Source of the DNA: JAICLV01 sp036380925
GTDB taxonomy: Bacteria; Actinomycetota; Actinomycetes; Acidothermales; Acidothermaceae
Length of the DNA stretch: 26,854 nt
Direction: 5' to 3'
NCBI GenBank assembly: GCA_036380925.1
Contig: DASVDW010000067.1
Coordinates: 1-26,854 of the forward strand
Part shown: positions 23,457-26,854 of the stretch, piece by piece
Position numbering within the stretch: the stretch's first letter is position 1
How the letters are laid out: each line of letters opens with the position of its first letter
Notes under the pieces: generated by a model
Databases searched by the model: none
Seen by the model: only the letters and a program-made list of their open reading frames with translations
Told to the model about the DNA's origin: nothing
Position numbers and translations under genes: made by a program

Positions 23457-24671
23457 CTAGCCAAGTCCTCGCAGCAGGACGTGCCAGTACAGGAACGGCA
23501 GCCCGTACCGCTTGAGCAGCCACATGTCGTAGCGCTCCCGGGTGGTGTCGATCAATGGAATCGACGGCCGATGGTTGCACGCGTAGTCGAACTCGGCGAG
23601 CAGCATGCGGTTACGCGCCGTCGTGAACGGGCAAGCGGCGTATCCGTCATAGACGGCCGACAGCGGCTCGTTCGCGAGGCTGGCCATCAGGTTGGCCACG
23701 ACGACCGGCGCCTGCTTGCGAATCGCCGCGCCGGTCTTGGAGTTCGGAGTGTTGGCGACGTCGCCCAGCGCGAACACCTCGGGGTACCGCACGTGCTGCA
23801 ACGTGTGCTTGTCCACCTCGACGTAGCCGTCGGCGTTCGCGGGGTCGGCGAGCGGACCGTGCTTCACCCAGTCTGGCGCGCTCTGGCGGGGGGCGACGTG
23901 CAGCGCGTCGTAGTCGAGCGGTTCTTTCGCCCCCGTGGTGTTGTCGAGCAGCTTGACCCGCTTGGAGTCTCCGTCGATCTCGACCACCTCGGTGTTGTAG
24001 CGCACCTCGATGCCGTAGCGCTCGACAGCCTTTGCCAGCGCCTGCGCGAAGACCGGGATGCCGAAGAGGCCCGCCCCGGGCAACGCGAGAACCACCCGAA
24101 TGTCGCCGAGGACGCCTCGCTGCCGCCAGTAGTCGGAGCAAAGGTAGGCGATCTTCTGCGGGGCCCCTGGGCATTTGATCGGCCCGGTCGGCATCGTGAA
24201 GACCGCGGTGCCGCGCCTTAGATCCCGCATCACCTCCCACGTCTTCGGCGCCAGGGCGAACGAGTAGTTGGACGACGCGAACGGTGTCGCCATCGCCTCT
24301 TGCATGCCGGGCGTCGCGTCCCAGTCGAGGTGGATCCCGGGCGCCACGACGAGTCGGTCGTAGCCCACCGATCCACCGTGCAGGTGAACGAGCCGGTTCT
24401 CGGGGTCGACACCGGTCGCGCGGTCCCGAATCCACGTTGATCGACGGGGCAGGACGGACGCTTCGCGACGCACGGTCTTGCGGGCGGCCACCAGCCCGCC
24501 GCCCACGAGCGTCCACAGCGGCTGGTAGTAGTGCTCCGCACTGGGCTCGACGACCGCAACGTCGTGCATGCCACGGCGATTAAGCCGCGCGGCGACGCTG
24601 ACGCCGGCGTCGCCGCCGCCGATGACGACGACGCGGTAATGCGATTTTCGGGCAGCGTCAGTGCGCGTCAC
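23457..24671 (-). CDS. sqr: Type II sulfide:quinone oxidoreductase-like flavoprotein
   Basis: 404 residues. An FAD-binding GGGDAG motif lies near the N-terminus (about 17-23). Cys167 in IKCPGAPQKI and Cys347 in AACPFTTARNRMLLAEFDY match the two redox cysteines of SQRDL-type (type II) enzymes, including the human one. The C-terminal amphipathic stretch LLKRYGLPFLYWHVLLRG would bind the membrane. It oxidises sulfide to a sulfane-sulfur product and reduces quinone. The GTG start at 24671 follows GGAGGG. Only 62 bases lie between its stop and sufT. Sulfide detoxification or electron supply to NarGHI through the quinone pool fits the neighbourhood. Confidence 0.88.
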   Translation of the reverse strand: MTRTDAARKSHYRVVVIGGGDAGVSVAARLNRRGMHDVAVVEPSAEHYYQPLWTLVGGGLVAARKTVRREASVLPRRSTWIRDRATGVDPENRLVHLHGGSVGYDRLVVAPGIHLDWDATPGMQEAMATPFASSNYSFALAPKTWEVMRDLRRGTAVFTMPTGPIKCPGAPQKIAYLCSDYWRQRGVLGDIRVVLALPGAGLFGIPVFAQALAKAVERYGIEVRYNTEVVEIDGDSKRVKLLDNTTGAKEPLDYDALHVAPRQSAPDWVKHGPLADPANADGYVEVDKHTLQHVRYPEVFALGDVANTPNSKTGAAIRKQAPVVVANLMASLANEPLSAVYDGYAACPFTTARNRMLLAEFDYACNHRPSIPLIDTTRERYDMWLLKRYGLPFLYWHVLLRGLG

Positions 24672-24717
24672 GTGGACCCTCCGAGTGCTTGGCGAGAACC
24701 TCTAGAGTTCCCGGATC

Positions 24718-24742
24718 GTTGGTCCCCCAGATAGGGACCAAC
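24718..24742. terminator. Perfect nine-base hairpin between DUF488 and sqr genes
   Basis: GTTGGTCCC (24718-24726) and GGGACCAAC (24734-24742) pair perfectly around seven bases. It lies about 37 bases beyond the DUF488 stop and 47 bases upstream of the sqr start, both on the minus strand. It may terminate the DUF488 transcript, though no U-run follows. An operator for sqr is the alternative. Confidence 0.5.
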
Positions 24743-24779
24743 GTCCCAAGCCCCCGAGGCATTCGGCCCGACAGGTCGC

Positions 24780-25139
24780 TCAACGAAGGAGTTCGGCCAA
24801 CACCGCAGCCTGGCTCAACTCAAGGTCCCGCGTCGCGGTCAGGAGCGTCACCCGCGACTGTTTTGCCAGCGTCTTCAGATGCGCGAGCGCCTCCGCCCGC
24901 TCAGGCTCGGCGAGCTCGGCCTGGTAACGGCTGACGAACTCGTCGAACAACGCAGGGTCATGCCCGTACCACGTACGCAATTCGGTCGATGGCGCGACGG
25001 CCTTCAGCCACTCATCGACGTGCGCGCGTTGCTTGCTCACTCCACGCGGCCACACCCGGTCGACAAGCACCCGGACTCCGTCGCTCGGCGACGGGTCGTC
25101 GTAAATGCGCTTGGCTCGCACGCCTGTCGACCGGCTCAT
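24780..25139 (-). CDS. DUF488 family protein
   Basis: 119 residues with the DUF488 hallmarks RIYDDPSPSDGVRVLVDRVWPRG near the N-terminus, WLKAVAPSTELRTWYGHDP in the middle and LLTATRDLELSQAAVLAELL at the end. The family is small, cytosolic and of unproven function, often found beside stress and redox genes. The conserved Arg, Asp and Trp residues suggest an enzyme-like pocket. It is separated by 28 bases from the hemerythrin-DUF2249 gene upstream and may be read from that promoter. Confidence 0.88.
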   Translation of the reverse strand: MSRSTGVRAKRIYDDPSPSDGVRVLVDRVWPRGVSKQRAHVDEWLKAVAPSTELRTWYGHDPALFDEFVSRYQAELAEPERAEALAHLKTLAKQSRVTLLTATRDLELSQAAVLAELLR

Positions 25140-25167
25140 ATGCCGACCTTACGTCGGCGCCGCGCCG

Positions 25168-25902
25168 CTACCGCAGCCTGGTGATCTCGATCTGCCAGAT
25201 CTCGGGACCGGCCGCCACGTACGTCCAATCGAACATCCCCGGCCACGCGGCGTCGAGCTGGTACCGCAGCGGCTTCGGGTCGTGATCGTTGACGATGACC
25301 AGTCGGCCGCCCGCGGCAAGCGCGTGCAGCTTGCGGAAGATGATCTCGTGGCGCGCGCCGTGCGCGAGAGTTCGGACGTCGAGCTTCTCGGTTTCTTCCG
25401 CCTGCTCGTGCCCAGCGGCGGCGGGCTCGGAGAGCCGATCGTGCATGTCGCGCAGCAGGGTCGAGAGGGAGGCGTCCGACCGCTTCTGCAGCGCCGGGAG
25501 CAGCAGGTCGTTCTCTTTCGCGACGTGCACGGCGAAGACCGCGGCGAAGGCCTCCGCGGCGCTCAGAGCGCGGGCCGGTGTGTCGGCCGCGCGGAGCGCC
25601 TGTGCCTTGCGCTCCAATTCCCGATGCTCTAGAACCATCGAGTCAACGAGCAGTTCCACCCGCTCGTCGTCGGCGGCGGCCGGGTAGATGGAACCCTCCT
25701 CCGCGGCGGCGTGCGGCAAGACGTGCTGGTCGATGAACTCCACCACCGCGTCGGCGGCCGCCCGCTCAGGGGCGGCTGTGAACGCCGCGTCTCGAAGGGC
25801 TGCGACACGAGACTCGAGCTCCCCGCGCAGCTGCGCGTGATGATCGAGCATCGCGGAAAGCGCCGCGTCCTCGGCGGATTCGATTCTGACAGGGGTGCTC
25901 AT
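25168..25902 (-). CDS. Hemerythrin-DUF2249 fusion protein
   Basis: 244 residues. Residues 1-150 form a hemerythrin HHE domain with ligand groups in the right order: MLDHHAQLRGE, IDQHVLPHAAAEEGSIYP, LEHRELERKA and VHVAKENDLLLPAL. After an Ala/Glu-rich linker, a DUF2249 domain (about 174-243) carries VNDHDPKPLRYQ and GPEIWQIEI, like the protein at 8670. The fusion links two families that are encoded separately in the first half of this window, supporting a joint function, probably in handling NO or oxygen at di-iron sites. The ATG at 25902 has a GAGGAG site. An AT-rich operator lies 30 bases upstream. Confidence 0.92.
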   Translation of the reverse strand: MSTPVRIESAEDAALSAMLDHHAQLRGELESRVAALRDAAFTAAPERAAADAVVEFIDQHVLPHAAAEEGSIYPAAADDERVELLVDSMVLEHRELERKAQALRAADTPARALSAAEAFAAVFAVHVAKENDLLLPALQKRSDASLSTLLRDMHDRLSEPAAAGHEQAEETEKLDVRTLAHGARHEIIFRKLHALAAGGRLVIVNDHDPKPLRYQLDAAWPGMFDWTYVAAGPEIWQIEITRLR

Positions 25903-25931
25903 GCCCGCTCCTCACCTTTCGACGTCCGCTC

Positions 25932-25958
25932 TTTTTTACCATCGTGATCGGTATAAAT
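25932..25958. promoter_or_regulatory. Second strong copy of the shared AT-rich operator
   Basis: TTTTTTACCAT, a CGTG spacer and ATCGGTATAAAT closely repeat the site at 10792-10817: 24 of about 29 bases agree with one gap. On the minus strand GGTAAAAAAGAG forms the -10 region of the hemerythrin-DUF2249 gene. On the plus strand TATAAA could serve a promoter towards the cupin gene 110 bases away. Confidence 0.58.
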
Positions 25959-25994
25959 ACTAGGGCCGGAAGCCCGCGACGCGACCGCGCGTGG

Positions 25995-26008
25995 GTGGTG
26001 TTCACCAC
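25995..26008. promoter_or_regulatory. Perfect 14-base palindrome upstream of the cupin gene
   Basis: GTGGTG-TT-CACCAC is a perfect inverted repeat, 61 bases upstream of the cupin start. It resembles the narG/SufR-like palindrome at 19326-19339 (11 of 14 bases). An operator for a dimeric regulator is plausible. Confidence 0.42.
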
Positions 26009-26068
26009 AAGACGTAGGGTTGATCAATATCCGTCGTTCGACTCGTCATTCGATTGGAGGCGCCGCTC

Positions 26069-26404
26069 ATGCAAAAATTCTCCCTCGAGGCGCTTGGCCG
26101 AGAGCTGCTGGAACGCGCCGCGAAAGCCGGAGGCGGTCACACCGCGCAGACCGTCGTGGGTGGCCATGAGCTGGCGCTACGTCAAACGATGGTGGCGATG
26201 GTCGAGGGCTCCGCACTCAATGACCACGAAAGCCCCGAACAAGCGACGGTGTACGTGCTGCGCGGCAGGGTGCGAATGAGTGCGGGCGACGACACTTGGG
26301 AGGGTCGCACCGGCGACCTGCTTGTCGTGCCGAGCGCGCGGCACAACCTGGAGGCGGTCGAGGATTCGGCGGTGCTGCTCACGGTGTTGAAGCAGCGCAA
26401 GTGA
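26069..26404 (+). CDS. Small cupin-domain protein
   Basis: 111 residues from an ATG at 26069 with GGAGG at 26056-26060. A single cupin barrel is indicated by motif 1 (LNDHESPEQATVYVLRGRVR), which keeps a histidine and a glutamate, and motif 2 (GDLLVVPSARHNLEAVEDS) with a second histidine. A metal site is possible but the first motif is reduced. Function is unknown; such proteins are often small-molecule or redox sensors or stress proteins. It is a single-gene unit closed by a strong terminator and diverges from the hemerythrin-DUF2249 gene. Confidence 0.86.
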   Translation: MQKFSLEALGRELLERAAKAGGGHTAQTVVGGHELALRQTMVAMVEGSALNDHESPEQATVYVLRGRVRMSAGDDTWEGRTGDLLVVPSARHNLEAVEDSAVLLTVLKQRK

Positions 26405-26427
26405 CCAACCGCGAGTGACCAGCAACC

Positions 26428-26462
26428 GTCGGAGGGCCCCGCATCGTGCGGGGCCCTCCGAC
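26428..26462. terminator. Strong bidirectional intrinsic terminator
   Basis: Sixteen-base perfect arms: 26428-26443 (GTCGGAGGGCCCCGCA) and 26447-26462, with a TCG loop, followed by TCGTTTCTT. It lies 24 bases after the cupin stop and between convergent genes, so it can end both transcripts. Confidence 0.92.
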
Positions 26463-26511
26463 TCGTTTCTTCGCGGGAGGCTGCGCCGGCCAGCGACGGT
26501 CAGGCGGGCGA

Positions 26512-26853
26512 TCAGGCGGTGGCCCGAACCCTGCTGCGCTTGCCGTACAGGACTTCCTCGTCGGGGTCGGTGCGGCGGAGGTGCCAGAAGCCGAGGATCG
26601 ACAAGATCAGCAGGAGGCCGGCTCCGGCGAAGGACGCGATCGCGGCGATCAGCGCGATCTGGCCCATCTTCCAAAACGCGAAGGCGTTGAGCAGCAGCCC
26701 GCGCAGGGTCTCGCCCTTGAACATGGTGTTGACCGTGGCGGCCAGCTTGGTGTCGGTCGGGTTGGCGTTGGCCTGCGCCGACAGCTGGGCGTAGGTCTTG
26801 CCGCCGCCGATGCCCTCCAGGTGGACCTTGATGAAGTGGTCGGCGTAGGCCTC
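26512..26853 (-). CDS. Actinobacterial membrane protein (C-terminal 113 residues, runs off the window)
   Basis: The minus-strand frame is open from the window edge to a TGA at 26512, so the N-terminus is missing; the ATG at 26724 is internal. A conserved extracytoplasmic stretch (EAYADHFIKVHLEGIGGGKT, then QLSAQANANP) is followed by ETLRGLLLNAFAFWKMG and one transmembrane helix (IALIAAIASFAGAGLLLILSILGFW), ending in a basic tail. Similar actinobacterial proteins are often mislabelled as a ring-opening dioxygenase. I know of no proven function. Confidence 0.82.
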   Translation of the reverse strand, partial: EAYADHFIKVHLEGIGGGKTYAQLSAQANANPTDTKLAATVNTMFKGETLRGLLLNAFAFWKMGQIALIAAIASFAGAGLLLILSILGFWHLRRTDPDEEVLYGKRSRVRATA

Positions 26854-26854
26854 G

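Noticed and set aside
26020..26027. FNR-type site TTGATCAA upstream of the cupin gene
   Set aside because: The two half-sites touch, whereas FNR needs four bases between TTGAT and ATCAA. No FNR/CRP gene is visible here.
26512..26724. A complete 70-residue membrane protein starting at 26724
   Set aside because: The frame stays open and conserved in character upstream to the window edge, so this ATG is internal to a larger partial gene.
1..26854. Mobile element, CRISPR array, tRNA or rRNA
   Set aside because: I saw no transposase or integrase domain, no regularly spaced repeats, and no tRNA- or rRNA-like stretch.

Overview
The window is dense, very GC-rich bacterial DNA with GTG and TTG starts and short intergenic gaps. 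Its proteins resemble those of Actinomycetota: a DevS/DevR (DosS/DosR) pair, a CtpE-like P-type ATPase and an actinobacterial-type NarGHJI. I cannot place the genus. I see no rRNA, tRNA, CRISPR array, transposase or phage gene.

Layout. (1) 1-7376 is a hypoxia/NO-sensing block. It holds a partial CtpE-like ATPase, a DevS-type haem-GAF histidine kinase, an FMN-binding PPOX protein and a universal stress protein that diverge around two DosR-box-like palindromes, a GNAT/ADP-forming acyl-CoA synthetase fusion and a DevR-type regulator. devS and devR lie about 4.3 kb apart. (2) 7396-11333 holds a polytopic NnrS-like membrane protein, a three-gene plus-strand run (DUF2249 protein, DsbA/HCCA-isomerase-like protein, small membrane protein) and two divergent hemerythrin-like genes. 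(3) 11330-19219 is a minus-strand narG-narH-narJ-narI operon ending in a TDT/SLAC1-family anion transporter, with no narK. A SufR-like putative Fe-S regulator diverges from narG. (4) 20075-24671, minus strand, holds a type II sulfide:quinone oxidoreductase, a SufT/MIP18 (DUF59) protein, a large copper nitrite reductase fused to a membrane domain and an extra cupredoxin, and a CopD-like membrane protein. (5) 24780-26853 holds a DUF488 protein, a hemerythrin-DUF2249 fusion, a cupin, a strong bidirectional terminator and the end of a membrane protein.

Together the genes suggest an oxygen-limitation programme. DevS/DevR would sense hypoxia or NO. NarGHI would respire nitrate to nitrite and the fused NirK would reduce nitrite to NO. 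Hemerythrins, DUF2249 proteins, NnrS-like membrane domains and an Fe-S regulator would handle or sense NO and redox stress, and SQR would feed sulfide electrons to the quinone pool. The most interesting signal not explained by the genes is an AT-rich inverted repeat (roughly TTTTnnAC, about 10 bases, GTnAAAA) that recurs at the promoters of the hemerythrin, DUF2249 and sufT-nirK units. It suggests one unidentified regulator controlling them together.
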